Source: Larix sibirica (taxonomy: Eukaryota > Streptophyta > Pinopsida > Pinales > Pinaceae). From it: 15,929 nt of DNA. The translations under genes were made by a program, and so were the position numbers. The stretch spans positions 1 to 15,929 of the forward strand of contig NWUY0300087425.1 of the NCBI GenBank assembly GCA_004151065.3, given 5' to 3'. Every line of letters begins with the position of its first letter. Positions within the stretch are counted from its first letter, which is position 1. The notes below the pieces were generated by a model that saw nothing but the letters and a program-made list of their open reading frames with translations, was not told where the DNA came from and did not search any database. Of this stretch, positions 1-8,618 are shown piece by piece.

Positions 1-1559
1 AAGACCTTCCTTGTTGTCACTTTCTAACAACTTCCACGTGCCATCCTCTAATAAGCTACCGGGTTGATTATGTCGAGACTCCTAAATTTACCACATAACC
101 AAATTTTCATCAAATGAAGCTTCCACTGATGGAATTCTAATGCGACTGCAAACAATGGCATTCAATATGGTGGATGCAGACTTGAATATTAAACAAGACT
201 AAGATGGCGCCATTACTACAACCTGCAAGACTTTTTCAATCCGAGTATGGTCTACCACATTGCCTCACCAACTAAACTGATCTTGATCTGGATTCAAGAC
301 TTAGCCGACCTCGAGCCCTATTACTGCAAAACATTAACTACACCAACTTGATAAAACTAACTTGACTTCCACCCTGTTAATCTAGTTCACTTAAATTTGA
401 GTTTCGACATTCTCGCTTAAGTTTTTGGTTTCAATGCTTAATCAGGTTAATTAGGGATTTTGGGGGATTCAAATAATTTAACTAATGAATATGTTCGTGA
501 ACATTAATCTATGCCCTAAAAGAGAATGTATAAAATATCTATAACAACCTTGCTAGTTATGACTTAAGAAGTACTATACTTGTTGTTCCTTTGGAATCAA
601 AGTATACATTTTTGCTTTTCCAATCTGATATTGATCCAAAAACATTCTAGTAAGGACCCTTTCCACATTATCTATAAGCAAAATGTCCCTATAAGAGATC
701 GAAAAAAGATATATATAACTGTTTTTCTAACAATTTATGTAGTAACTCGCCCATCCGAAATATACCAAAATAGAGGTAATAAAACATGATCCTCTTCATA
801 ATCTATTATGGAGGGTTTTGTTCTTTAAAATAGAGGTTTTTAAATAGTTGTCATTACTAGAACCAAAATTTGCAAATGTGATTAGAAAAGCATTTTGAGA
901 TCATTAATTGGGATAAGTCTAATTTACTTTGATTAATATGGTAGATACATATCCACATATGGATTGAATTAGATAAGGGAAAGAAAAGGGTGTTAGGCTA
1001 AACTAGACTAGATAACAAAAGTTAAAATGGGTTTACCGCTTTGATGGGCTCATGGTTTTGGGTGTCCCATAGTAATCAATAAATAAATAATTGTGAAAGC
1101 AGAAGAAATTCAAGGAATTACTAAAATAAGAAATGTTGATGTAAATTAAAGTGAGAAGATATAAAAAAATAAGAGAAATTAACATTTCGAAGAAAAATAA
1201 CATTTGGACAAGAATATTGAAGATTATTTAATTTATGAAAAAAATACATTGTAACTAGTTATTAAATGGAGAACCAAAAACAAAGTTATTATTATTATTC
1301 CATTAAATGAACCAGATGTAACCAACCAAAAGTGAACTAACACAACCAAAGATGTACAGTTATAGAAACTAAAAACCTTGATGTAAAGCAAATAAATAAA
1401 GGAATTTATAGAATTCAAGAAGAAAGTTTATTTGTGACCTGTTTGTGCGATAGAGTATTTTTGCTCATCATCTATGTTGCTAATCATTTATGTTCAAAAT
1501 TTATTTGTACATTTTTATTCATTACTTAAATTTGTAGAGTGTTACAAATTGGTTACGTC
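1..1559. other. AT-rich intergenic DNA, nothing recognised
   Basis: I see no gene in this stretch. Open frames at 580-789 (+) and 1233-1418 (-) are short, low in complexity and match no family I know. A G-box core CACGTG lies at 35-40 and a (TTA)n microsatellite at about 1285-1299. Neither has a gene beside it that would give it a role. Confidence 0.6.
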
Positions 1560-1578
1560 TTTTTTTTGATTTTTTTTT
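1560..1578 (-). other. A-rich tail of LINE remnant
   Basis: On the plus strand this reads eight T, then GA, then nine T. On the minus strand it is an interrupted poly-A run about 190 bases downstream of the stop codon of the RNase H fragment at 1768-2094. That is where the poly-A tail of a LINE inserted in minus orientation should lie. A chance T-tract in AT-rich DNA is the alternative. Confidence 0.5.
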
Positions 1579-1767
1579 CAGCGGAAAAAGAACGTACTAT
1601 TGCTATTCATGTAGAATCAAATAGTATAATATATATAAGTCAAAAAACATGACTTAAGTACTGATGACATGCACTCTTGAACTCCTTTACACAAGAAACC
1701 AAAAATATAGTGATTTCATATTTATCGCAAACAAAAACTACTAGTCTGTGTAATTTCAAAAGAATAA

Positions 1768-2094
1768 TCATATAAAGATGTTGACACAACCCTTCTCTAT
1801 GACCCGATTACCCTGAAACTCTTCCCAAAAAATGACGCCCTCCATGCCATCCATAGCCTGTTTAGAAAGCAAATCAGCCATAGAATTGTACTGACGGAAA
1901 AAATGTTCAAAAGTAATCTCCTTCAAAAGATTGATCTCTGCTTGTATTCTCTTACACCACTGGAAAAGAGAGACAACTTTTATATTATAATCTCCACAAG
2001 CCCATTTGATAGTCTTCGTTTTATTTGAAGCAATTAACTGAATATGTAAATAAAGATAATGTTGGAAATAAGAGTTTCCTTTATTTACAATAAT
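1768..2094 (-). pseudogene. RNase H C-terminal fragment of a plant LINE (non-LTR retrotransposon)
   Basis: The minus-strand frame is open from 2094 to a TGA at 1768-1770. From about 2040 it gives 90 residues that look like the C-terminal half of a plant RNase H (RVT_3 type) domain. IKWACGDYNIKVV is followed by a helix with LFQWCKRIQ, then ITFEHFFRQYNSMADLLSKQA. This last part is the family's '(F)xHxxRxxNxxADxLSKxA' block, and its Asp is the usual last catalytic-site acidic residue. In a retrotransposon this domain removes the RNA strand of the cDNA hybrid. The N-terminal half with the first catalytic residues, the reverse transcriptase and the endonuclease are all absent. This fits 5' truncation, typical of LINEs. 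There is no start codon in the right place, so it is a fragment even though no stop interrupts it. Residues upstream of about 2045 do not look like the family and may be flanking DNA. Confidence 0.8.
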
Positions 2095-2780
2095 TCATTT
2101 TATGCTTGTAATCAATTTTAATTATTATTTTGTAGCCATTGAATTTTCATTTGTTTTGATTAAGATTTTTCTTAATTATATCATTTGATTTTATTGATTG
2201 CTTATGTGTTTGCTTATGAATTATTTGAGAGTATAATTTATAGCAATTGATAGTTTAGTGGTTGTGAAACATAGATGCATATATAGAGTTGAAGGTTCTA
2301 ATTTGATGATTCTTTGTGTGTTATTCCTTTAACACTATTTCATTTTAACATATTGTAGAATGCAAATTTTTTTTATCTTTTTTCCGTTTTAACACTATAT
2401 TTTTCAATATATCTTTGATTATGCATTTGAATCTTTAAAATTAGCTCTCCATTTGGATAGTTTAGGTTTCATAGATTTCTTTCATTTTAAGTCCTTTTAA
2501 GTTATTTATAATAGATTTAAAACGTAAACAACCAAATATTTTATAATGAAAAACTTTAACTACAATGGCAAGTAGACCCTTAACCAAATCAGAAGACATC
2601 ATCCCAAACGACCAGGTCTAACTTGGGACCTGCGATTTGGTGTTTTCCCTTACCACCCTACCAAAGAATAATAATATAAATGATGTTTTCACCTTAAAAA
2701 TTTTCAATTTCATTTGATATTGAGGTCAATGCACTACAAATTTGGCAAGATTCTAATTTAACATGTGAATTCTTAGGGAT
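2095..2780. other. AT-rich intergenic DNA, nothing recognised
   Basis: This is very AT-rich, with many homopolymer runs, and no coding signal is visible on either strand. It may include degraded sequence upstream of the LINE insertion, but I cannot find a matching target-site duplication. Confidence 0.5.
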
Positions 2781-2918
2781 TTCTAAATACCACATCTAAA
2801 ACAACTTTGATTAAAAAATTTAATTATATTGCATAGTAGCCATAAGCTTTTCTAAAAACCACATCTAAAACAACTTTGACAAAAAAAATTAATTATATTG
2901 CATAATAGCCATGACCTT
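2781..2918. repeat. Tandem duplication, 69-bp unit, two copies
   Basis: The two units are 2781-2849 and 2850-2918. Shared landmarks are CCACATCTAAAACAACTTTGA and TTAATTATATTGCATA followed by TAGCCAT. The copies differ by scattered substitutions and small indels, so the duplication is not recent. No coding content is seen. Confidence 0.85.
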
Positions 2919-3373
2919 GTTATTTGTAATGGTTTAAAGCATTGATTCAATTCCTATTAATCTATCTATATCATGGAAATGGTAGTAGCACTATAAAATA
3001 AAATATGTCATCTTCTCAATTAAATCCAAAACATTGATATTAAGGTGACGATAGACTAGACTTGATTATAAACCAATCACTCTCATTTAAAAAAAATATT
3101 ATTGTTGAAAATAACTCCAACATAAATAATAAAATTTCATCAAAATTGATATTCAAACATAAAGATCTCAAGCTCTTCTTAATTAAAAACCTCCAAACTA
3201 ATTTCCACACTCCTTCCACAACCTATCTTAATAATACCTTCACCTTCATGTTAAGTTATTATGTCAACAATCACTCCCATCAAGTCTCCATGAATCACAA
3301 TCATTGGAAAACTACAAGATGGTATGACTATGCTTATAAAGTTGTCTGACAAAATGTTAGGCTTGCTCAAAAT

Positions 3374-3457
3374 AATATGGTTAAAACAAAAGGAAAAAAA
3401 CAAATATTTATTAACAATATGGTTAAAGAAAAAAAGAAAGAAAACAAATATTCATTA
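3374..3457. repeat. Tandem duplication, 42-bp unit, two copies
   Basis: The units 3374-3415 and 3416-3457 both begin AATATGGTTAAA and end ACAAATATT(T/C)ATTAA. The unit is 14 codons long and falls within a short plus-strand open frame (3377-3562), which therefore shows a repeated MVK... segment. The frame is low in complexity and rich in Lys and Asn. I take it to be open by chance rather than a gene. Confidence 0.8.
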
Positions 3458-3976
3458 AGAGGCAACATGATACTCTTTTGGATCTCTAAAAGTGAAACCC
3501 TAAATAATTTTGAAAACAAATTTTACCTCCAAAAACTACAATTGAAATTCAAATTGACATAAAATATAATTACGACCTAGAATTGTATGTTGCCCTTATC
3601 AACACTAAAGATGTTGCTAACATCATTATAGCCCTTAAAGAATGGTAAAGAAACTTTAAAGGGTTCCATGATTTAGTCCTTTCTTGACAACAATTTTTGA
3701 CATGATTTCAATAGAATTTAGTAAAAAATGTGAGATCATTTAAGATCTCATAGAACAATGTTTAAACTTATTTAATTTGGGTGACTTGGAGGTATTTGAA
3801 GGCCCTAAATTTATTTATAGATTCAAAAACATGATTTGAATAACACACAATTCATATTTAAAAAAATCATGGAATTTTGATCAAACACAAGTTAGACAAC
3901 AAAATTATCAAATGTTTAGATCGGTTAAAAAAAAAAAACTAAAAATCATAAGATGCCATAAGTTAAGATATATTAG

Positions 3977-4183
3977 ATTCAGCTTATCTCTCACATCCAA
4001 ACCTTGTATGGACAGAAATTCCATCATTTTATTTTAGAGTGTGAAGCCTTCAAAGACAGTAGGGTCAACTATGCAAATATCGTGACATCTAGCTCTGGAG
4101 AGAATTTGGAGGCACTCATCATCAAATTGAACAAGAAAAAAGCTGAGTTGCAAAAATCAAGAATGAAGCGGTCTGTCCCATAA
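3977..4183 (+). pseudogene. Possible tail of a retrotransposon polyprotein (HFxLEC motif)
   Basis: A 68-codon plus-strand frame is bounded by a TAG just upstream and TAA at 4181-4183, with no start codon at its head. It contains FHHFILECEAFKDSRVNYAN, then a Lys-rich end (LNKKKAELQKSRMKR). 'HFxLxCxxFxxxR' recalls the zinc-binding tail found after the reverse transcriptase in many LINE ORF2 proteins. The upstream CxxC half is not visible: the sequence before it is HIQTLYGQK. It lies on the strand opposite to the two RNase H fragments. The identification rests on one short motif, and chance is a real alternative. Confidence 0.3.
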
Positions 4184-4314
4184 ACTATTATTAGCCTCAT
4201 AAACATTAAAATAATTTATTTATTTCTTTCTTTCTTCTTTCGATATAGTTGGGAAAAGACAATCCTTTGAAATATATAACTATTATGGTATACCCTATAG
4301 ATAACCGTAGAGTA

Positions 4315-4526
4315 CACGTGGAAACGCATTCATAGTTTGAAAGGGATCACGGGTCATTGACCAAATAAAAGAAAATGTGAGAAGCACGTTCAGTGAACGT
4401 GCCGTTGTTTGAATTTAATTAATAATAATAACAATAACGAATTCAAAAGTTCCTTTTAAATTATGATTTGGTGGCATGTCCCTTTCAAATGCTTCACGCA
4501 AAACGACAAAATGAGGATTTCACGTT
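4315..4526. promoter_or_regulatory. Cluster of ACGT-core elements upstream of the TNL
   Basis: Four ACGT cores lie within about 210 bases: CACGTG at 4315-4320, the two halves of a palindrome at 4384-4402, and CACGTT near 4522. ACGT-core G-box and ABRE-like elements are known binding sites of plant bZIP and bHLH factors. They sit 450-660 bases before the TNL remnant. A role in that gene's former promoter is inference only. With the gene now broken, any function is doubtful. Confidence 0.3.
4384..4402. repeat. Perfect inverted repeat, GCACGTTC-AGT-GAACGTGC
   Basis: Two perfect 8-base arms are separated by AGT. Each arm holds an ACGT core, so the whole site could be bound by a pair of bZIP or bHLH dimers, or form a small hairpin. 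No gene begins directly beside it. Confidence 0.7.
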
Positions 4527-4975
4527 CGAAGCAATTGCCATCTCCCACCACTTGCATCATTTGGAATTTAATTCAATTAATTATTGAATAATTAAACATA
4601 AATTTAATTTAATTATTTATCATGAATTGGGGGAGTAGGTGCCCACTTGCTACTTGTTGTCCCCATTTTACTGTGACTAATAGAAATAAAATAAAGATAG
4701 ACAGAGAATCTACTTTTCAAGTGGAGACAATTTGCAGTCACAGTCTACAGATGAAACGACAAGTAGGTAATGGAGTGCCTTTGGCGCTGAGCGCGAAACT
4801 TCCGGTGTACAACAGAAAATTTAAATAAAATAAAGTTATAGTGGAAGGCACCCGGCAGTCATCACGAAGCTTCCAAGAAACAACTTGGCAATTCACAAAT
4901 TAATTAATTTATTTATACTAAATGCCATGCACCTCTTATAGCCAAATCATCAGCGGCTGTTCATCACACATTTTT

Positions 4976-5062
4976 GTTGCTTCCTCTTCCTCTTCTGCTT
5001 CGAGGCCGGCTGCTAATTCCTCTCCTTCCAGGAGCGTTTCCAGGACATGGAGGAACTAGAGA
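4976..5062 (+). other. Ser-rich N-terminal leader of the TNL remnant
   Basis: The frame starting at 4979 reads ASSSSSSASRPAANSSPS and meets a stop near 5060. Conifer TNLs often begin with Met-Ala and a Ser run before the TIR domain. Here GTT stands where the Met codon should be. The C/T-rich DNA could instead be 5' untranslated sequence, so this piece is less certain than those that follow. Confidence 0.4.
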
Positions 5063-5273
5063 ACTTAACCAGTGAGATAGATGAAGATGGCGCTGTTGAA
5101 ATCGCCTCTTTGTTTCAGATGGGCATTTTTTTTTCATTGAATCGTTATGTGAGCTCAAGTTGGTGGCTGAATGATCAGCGCCATGTCTCAAGCCTTTTGA
5201 TCTTCGTTGGATGGACACAAATCCGAGGTATGCTCAAGACCTTCCATACACTGAGCAATGGCTTCCATATTGA
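5047..5273 (+). other. TIR domain remnant in two frames
   Basis: In the frame of 5047 the stretch GAVEIASLFQMGIF then SLNRYVSSSWWLND matches the TIR strand and loop usually written as 'AIxxASVxIAIFSxxYAxSxWCLNEL'. At about 5196 the match moves to another frame, where FDLRWMDTNPRYAQDL corresponds to the 'PSDLRW...GxYAxAF' box. That frame ends with TGA at 5271-5273, so a frameshift lies near 5190. The N-terminal TIR box ('YDVFxxxRG') is absent. Two further stops (TAA, TAG) at 5275-5280 precede the linker. Confidence 0.75.
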
Positions 5274-5280
5274 ATAATAG

Positions 5281-5453
5281 ATCTGCTTGCATGTGGCCAA
5301 GTATCCAACTGGTTTGGATGAAATGGTAAAAGATTTTGAAAGAACAGAGTCTCAGAGTCATCCATTTACAAGTTAACTGGGCTTAATAGGGAACACTCCC
5401 GAAAGCTCTTTTTAGCATGTGACATCTGCGGATCTTATTTCAATATCTGGTAG
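5281..5453 (+). other. TIR-NB linker and start of NB-ARC, P-loop deleted
   Basis: From 5281 the frame reads HVAKYPTGLDEMVKDFER, a linker very typical of conifer TNLs just before the nucleotide-binding domain. A stop follows at 5374. In the next frame, from 5373, LTGLNREHSRKLFLACDI corresponds to the segment right after the P-loop ('ELFNRxxSxYxxSCFLxDV'). The glycine-rich GxGGxGKT motif should lie exactly between these two pieces. It is missing, so a small deletion took out the P-loop. This frame ends with TAG at 5451-5453. Confidence 0.8.
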
Positions 5454-5512
5454 ATGATAAATCTTTATAAGTGAAATGACTCATTTTACTTGAAAAACCA
5501 GTTTGATAGACT

Positions 5513-5706
5513 TGGCCAGATTCTAAAATCAAGCAGAGACTTGAACATAGTTAAGACGCACTCAATAAAGAGGAACATCATCTGTTCTTCTTAAATATTG
5601 CCTGTTTCTTTATAGGAGATGGGCAGGTATTCTGTCGTAAAACTATGGGACGGATCAAGGTGTATCATTTGACAGAACAATTTTGTCATTTGCGCTCCTT
5701 GAAATA
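5513..5706 (+). other. NB-ARC end (ARC1/ARC2) remnant with FLDIACFF-type motif
   Basis: The frame of 5513 reads KIKQRLEHS, a stop at 5552-5554, then DALNKEEHHLFFLNIACFF. This matches 'DIKQRLKxSYDALNKEEKQxFLDIACFFIG' of TNLs, including the RNBS-D region. In a different frame, from about 5627, VVKLWDGSRC matches the following 'AIRIWDGSGW' segment. The first frame ends in HLTEQFCHLRSLK with a stop, which looks like the first leucine-rich repeat. The DNA between 5454 and 5512 shows no recognisable kinase-2 or GLPL motif, so several hundred bases were lost. Confidence 0.8.
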
Positions 5707-6240
5707 AGCTGTTGCTCAAACATGATGTTGGTGCCAGTTTTTCAAGGGAAATTTAACAAACCTCCAACAGATGCGCGATTCCTTTGGAAACTTGACAAAC
5801 CTCCAACACATGGATTTGTTCAACAATTTGCAGATGCTTCCAAATTCATTTGGAAGGGGCGAATCGTTTGGTAACTTGACAAACCTCCAACATATGGATT
5901 TGTCCTCCAACTTTGCAGATGCTTCCAAATTCATTTGGGATGGAAACTTTGCAGAGGCTTCCAAATTCATTTGGGATGGAACCGATTCAGTTGGAAACTC
6001 GACAAACCTCCACCACATCGATGTGTTTGCAGATGCTTCCAAATTCATTTGGGAATTTAACAAACCTCCAATACATGGATGTGTCCTCTAATTTGCAGAG
6101 TCCTCCAATTTGCAGTTGCTTCCAAATTCATATGAGAACTTGACAAACCTCCAACACATGGATGTGTCCAATTTGCAGATGCTTCCAAATTCATTTGAGA
6201 TTGAATCGATTCTTTTGGAAACTTGACAAATCTCCAACAC
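5683..6240 (+). repeat. Leucine-rich repeat array of the TNL remnant
   Basis: The array opens with LEISCCSNMMLVPVFQG (frame of 5683). It continues with copies of FGNLTNLQHMDL and LQMLPNSF spread over three frames. The DNA landmark ACAAACCTCC (once ACAAATCTCC) occurs at 5756, 5795, 5879, 6002, 6060, 6143 and 6226. Three of the gaps are 83-84 bases; the others are 39, 58 and 123. The 84-base gap keeps the reading frame and codes for 28 residues, but the 83-base gaps do not. In a working TNL these repeats form the ligand- or effector-sensing solenoid. Minus-strand open frames here are shadows of the repeat. Confidence 0.9.
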
Positions 6241-6258
6241 AAGAAAGCCAGGTATATG

Positions 6259-6562
6259 CACTGTTTGAGAAGCTGTGATACATTGACTTTGAAGACGTGG
6301 ATGGAAACCCACATATGCTTAGCTATTTGGGGTTGTAAAAATAATAGAAGCAGGGCTGTCTAGTCTTTGAGATTTGATATCATGGCAGGAGTTAGGGATG
6401 TTTGAACATTTGCAGCGGCTGGAGAAAGTTGTGGGCGTTGGCTGCCCCAAACCGTAGTATAGCGGAGAAGCAATGAAGACCATTGAAAGAGTGAGGGAGT
6501 GCATGCTATATCAAACGAATTGTAATGAATCCCAGATTACTGTAATATTCATTACCATCTAA
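6259..6562 (+). other. Post-LRR C-terminal remnant of the TNL
   Basis: The frame of 6259 reads HCLRSCDTLTLKTW then CLAIWGC, up to TAG at 6361-6363. From 6389 another frame reads ELGMFEHLQRLEKVVGVGCP, then a stop at 6455-6457, then SGEAMKTIERVRE. This resembles the conifer TNL ending 'ELPGVEHLxSLEKLxxxGCPKL...GxxVxxQLRxR'. The last frame stays open to TAA at 6560-6562. The match is weaker than for the NB-ARC pieces, but position and order support it. Confidence 0.65.
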
Positions 6563-6564
6563 TT

Positions 6565-6706
6565 TGTTTTGCCAACCCTACTCGTTTGGTTAGAGATTTT
6601 TTGTAAAAAGAAAAACTATTCAGTTTATACTATTTTGATTTGCCAAAGCTACTCGTCTGGTTAGAGAGGTTGTTTGTAAAAATAAAAACTGCTCAATTTA
6701 TTTTTT
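6565..6706. repeat. Tandem duplication, 71-bp unit, just after the TNL remnant
   Basis: The units 6565-6635 and 6636-6706 share TTTGCCAA, CTACTCGT(T/C)TGGTTAGAGA and TTGTAAAAA(G/T)AAAAACT. They are moderately diverged. They lie where the 3' untranslated region of the TNL would be. Confidence 0.85.
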
Positions 6707-6764
6707 CGTTCACATTTTAAATTTTTTATTTCTGTCTATGGACAATGCAAGATGATTTACTAAT

Positions 6765-6802
6765 TTTATGGTAATGAATAATGAAAGATGAATTACCATA
6801 AA
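6765..6802. repeat. Inverted repeat with 11-bp arms
   Basis: TTTATGGTAAT at 6765-6775 pairs perfectly with ATTACCATAAA at 6792-6802 across a 16-base spacer. It could be a small hairpin or a leftover of a miniature element. No flanking target-site duplication was found, so no element is called. Confidence 0.6.
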
Positions 6803-6843
6803 CTGTTTTCATATACCGCCTGTGCATCGTTTTCATAGCATAG

Positions 6844-6955
6844 TTGAACATTCCAAACCTAAAGCTTATATAACATATTGCCTTTCCCGAATAAAACACC
6901 AAAGGGTTAGCATTCAGAACCCAAAAGCTTATGTAACATATTGCCTGTCCAAATT
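6844..6955. repeat. Tandem duplication, 63-bp unit
   Basis: The units 6844-6906 and 6907-6955 (second incomplete) share AAAGCTTAT(A/G)TAACATATTGCCT. The remaining bases have diverged. No coding content is seen. Confidence 0.75.
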
Positions 6956-7703
6956 CATATCAAATGCCATTTTTTATAAAATGCCCTTTTTCCTTTAAAA
7001 AGGAAGGAAAATATTCCTTTTTCTATGATGCCTTTTCTATTTTCCATTAAGAGGTGAATCAGCATGGAAGATTTACCTTTAAAAATTAGTCTTATGATTA
7101 ATAATTACTCTTATCATTCACCATTTAGAACCTTCTTTAAAAATATTATTTTTAAGTTGAGATTAAGGATTTCCCTATTTCCAAATATCATGCCCATAAT
7201 GATCTGGATGTGAGGTGACTGGAGCTGATACAGATGTTCATTTACATTTTTGGTGATTTTTTTTTTGAAAAAGTAAATGGAATTTGTTTTATTATTCATA
7301 GGCTCGAAGTAACGTTTTTTAGTTAGTCATCTCATGCTTTTTAGTTACTCATGTTGGGCAGCCATGTCATTTCATAACATTTATTTTCTATTTGTTGAAT
7401 CAGCCATTTCATAAGAGTGGGATACATATCAAAACCATATATAAATGTCTAAAGGGATTTAGAAATAGAAAACAAAGTCTAAAGCCTGGCTGGCTTGAAA
7501 CTTACCAACTGGAGGATAAGATCAACCAAGTATTGTCAGCTAATAACCTTGCCTGTCAATAACAACAATGCAGATGGGTGGGTAGGCAAATGTGCACCTA
7601 TATTGGCAGCCCACCAGAGGTGATAGCTTCTTTTAGTCAAAATCAATTTCCATTATTTTCCCAGTTACAAGTCCATGGCTAGGTGTAACTGGGGTTACCA
7701 CCA
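6956..7703. other. Intergenic DNA, nothing recognised
   Basis: No gene is supported. A minus-strand open frame at 7114-7299 is Asn- and Lys-rich and without motifs. 7480-7620 is less AT-rich than its surroundings but has stops in all frames at short intervals. Confidence 0.5.
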
Positions 7704-7979
7704 CTACCTTGACCAACATCTCAGCCAACGATGAAGCATAGGTATCAATAGCAAAGGCAAAGTCATAAGCAACATATACCCCATTGCTTCACATTCTTTG
7801 GCCATGACTATTGGTAAAAATGGATCAACATGATAGAAACAGGAATCTTGCATAACAAATGAATGAATTGACAATTTTCTTATAACTCCATGTTTGAAGA
7901 TATCAAATGAATGAATTGACAATTTTTTAAGAAAACCATGTTCTAGGAGTGTGTTGGACTTGGTTCTACCTTTCAACAT
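7704..7979 (-). other. Unidentified open frame, possibly a broken exon
   Basis: A 91-codon minus-strand frame opens MLKGRTKSNTLLEHGF and ends in a Leu-rich, possibly membrane-spanning stretch (LLMTLPLLLIPML). Its middle carries a duplicated segment (KLSIHSF twice, 16 residues apart), produced by the 48-bp tandem duplication at 7856-7951. Another minus frame across 7675-7790 reads VAYDFAFAIDTYASSLAEML and looks at least as protein-like. The true frame, if any, is therefore unclear. I do not recognise either product, and both may be non-coding. Confidence 0.2.
7856..7951. repeat. Tandem duplication, 48-bp unit
   Basis: The units 7856-7903 and 7904-7951 share an identical 23-base start (CAAATGAATGAATTGACAAT then TTT) and CATGTT further on. 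The second halves have drifted. Confidence 0.8.
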
Positions 7980-8450
7980 ATTTGAAACAATAGAGATACA
8001 AATTTATGAAACAGTAACAAAGATAGTGAGTAACAGTGCATTGGCAAACACTGAAATGACTTACTTGTTGGCTTAACTGTGAAAGTTGTGCACTTGCCTC
8101 TGAAAGCTGTGCGCTTCTTCTACTAGCCTACTAGTTGGATTCCTTTGAATGTTGAAGGTATGTGCAATATTTTCGGACCTAATAAATACTTGACATCTTT
8201 GAATTAGCATTTGTGTTTTAACAAGGAATGGCAACTACCTGTAACTAGAAATAGTTATGATCAAAACCATGAAGGGAGAAAAGTCTAATTGCCATATTAA
8301 AGCAATAAGCATCAAACTCTGCTGCAACAAGCTCAAATTAACTACTGGTAATTAAGGTTACTACCTAAGATGCATGAATTTATGGTTTCTTTAAGTATTC
8401 ACTTTCACTTTATTTATATTATTACTAGTCCCAACAACTAAAAAAATCGA

Positions 8451-8618
8451 ACAACTTCTCTGTCTATGAGAGATGTTGCAGCAAAACTATCCCTTGCTGA
8501 GTAGAGAAGCGAAAACTTGTTTTTGTAAAACCCAACAACTTCTCTGTCTATGGGAGATGTTGCAACACAACTCTCCCTTGTTGAGTAAAGAAACGAAACC
8601 CTGTTTTTATAAAACCCA
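8451..8618. repeat. Tandem duplication, 84-bp unit
   Basis: The units 8451-8534 and 8535-8618 align without gaps, with about ten substitutions (about 88% identity). The start ACAACTTCTCTGTCTATG is shared. The unit is 28 codons long and lies in a short plus frame (8473-8682) whose Cys-rich translation, with two copies of an MLQ...CF segment, matches no family I know. Gap-free divergence hints at constraint but does not prove it. Confidence 0.9.

Larger units (their letters stand above)
4976..6562 (+). pseudogene. Degraded TIR-NBS-LRR (TNL) disease-resistance gene
   Basis: TNL proteins are cytoplasmic or nuclear immune receptors. The LRR senses a pathogen effector, the NB-ARC acts as a nucleotide switch, and the TIR domain signals. 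Pieces of all parts are present in the correct order: a Ser-rich N-terminal leader (about 4976), TIR strands (5047-5270), the TIR-NB linker (5281-5373), NB-ARC pieces (5373-5453, 5513-5706), an LRR array (5683-6240) and a post-LRR C-terminus (6259-6562). They fall in all three plus frames with many stops. Working conifer TNLs are usually over 1,000 residues; this remnant has room for about 530. The P-loop and the kinase-2, RNBS-B and GLPL motifs are missing, so it cannot bind nucleotide. The leader shows GTT where ATG GCT TCC would be expected, so the start codon also seems lost. Intact splice sites are not evident. The family call is secure; the exact ends are not. Confidence 0.9.

Noticed and set aside
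3062-3349. 95-codon plus-strand frame starting MIINQSLSFKKN
   Set aside because: It is very rich in Asn, Lys and Thr, as expected of chance frames in AT-rich DNA. No motif or flanking gene signal was found.
4264-4300. TATA-like runs near 4270 as a TNL promoter
   Set aside because: TATA-like sequence is everywhere in this AT-rich DNA and no transcription start can be fixed.
4622-4828. 68-codon plus-strand frame upstream of the TNL
   Set aside because: It has no motif and no relation to the TNL N-terminus. It probably lies in former promoter or leader DNA.
4964-5218. 84-codon minus-strand frame, Arg/Ser-rich
   Set aside because: It lies opposite the TIR remnant and its Ser-rich leader. Its basic composition is a shadow of the C/T-rich plus strand.
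5716-6314. Several minus-strand open frames with repeated 'QMNLEASA' and 'CWRFVKFP' segments
   Set aside because: They are the reverse strand of the LRR DNA repeat. The plus-strand reading (GNLTNLQHMDL, LQMLPNSF) matches a known family and explains the periodicity.
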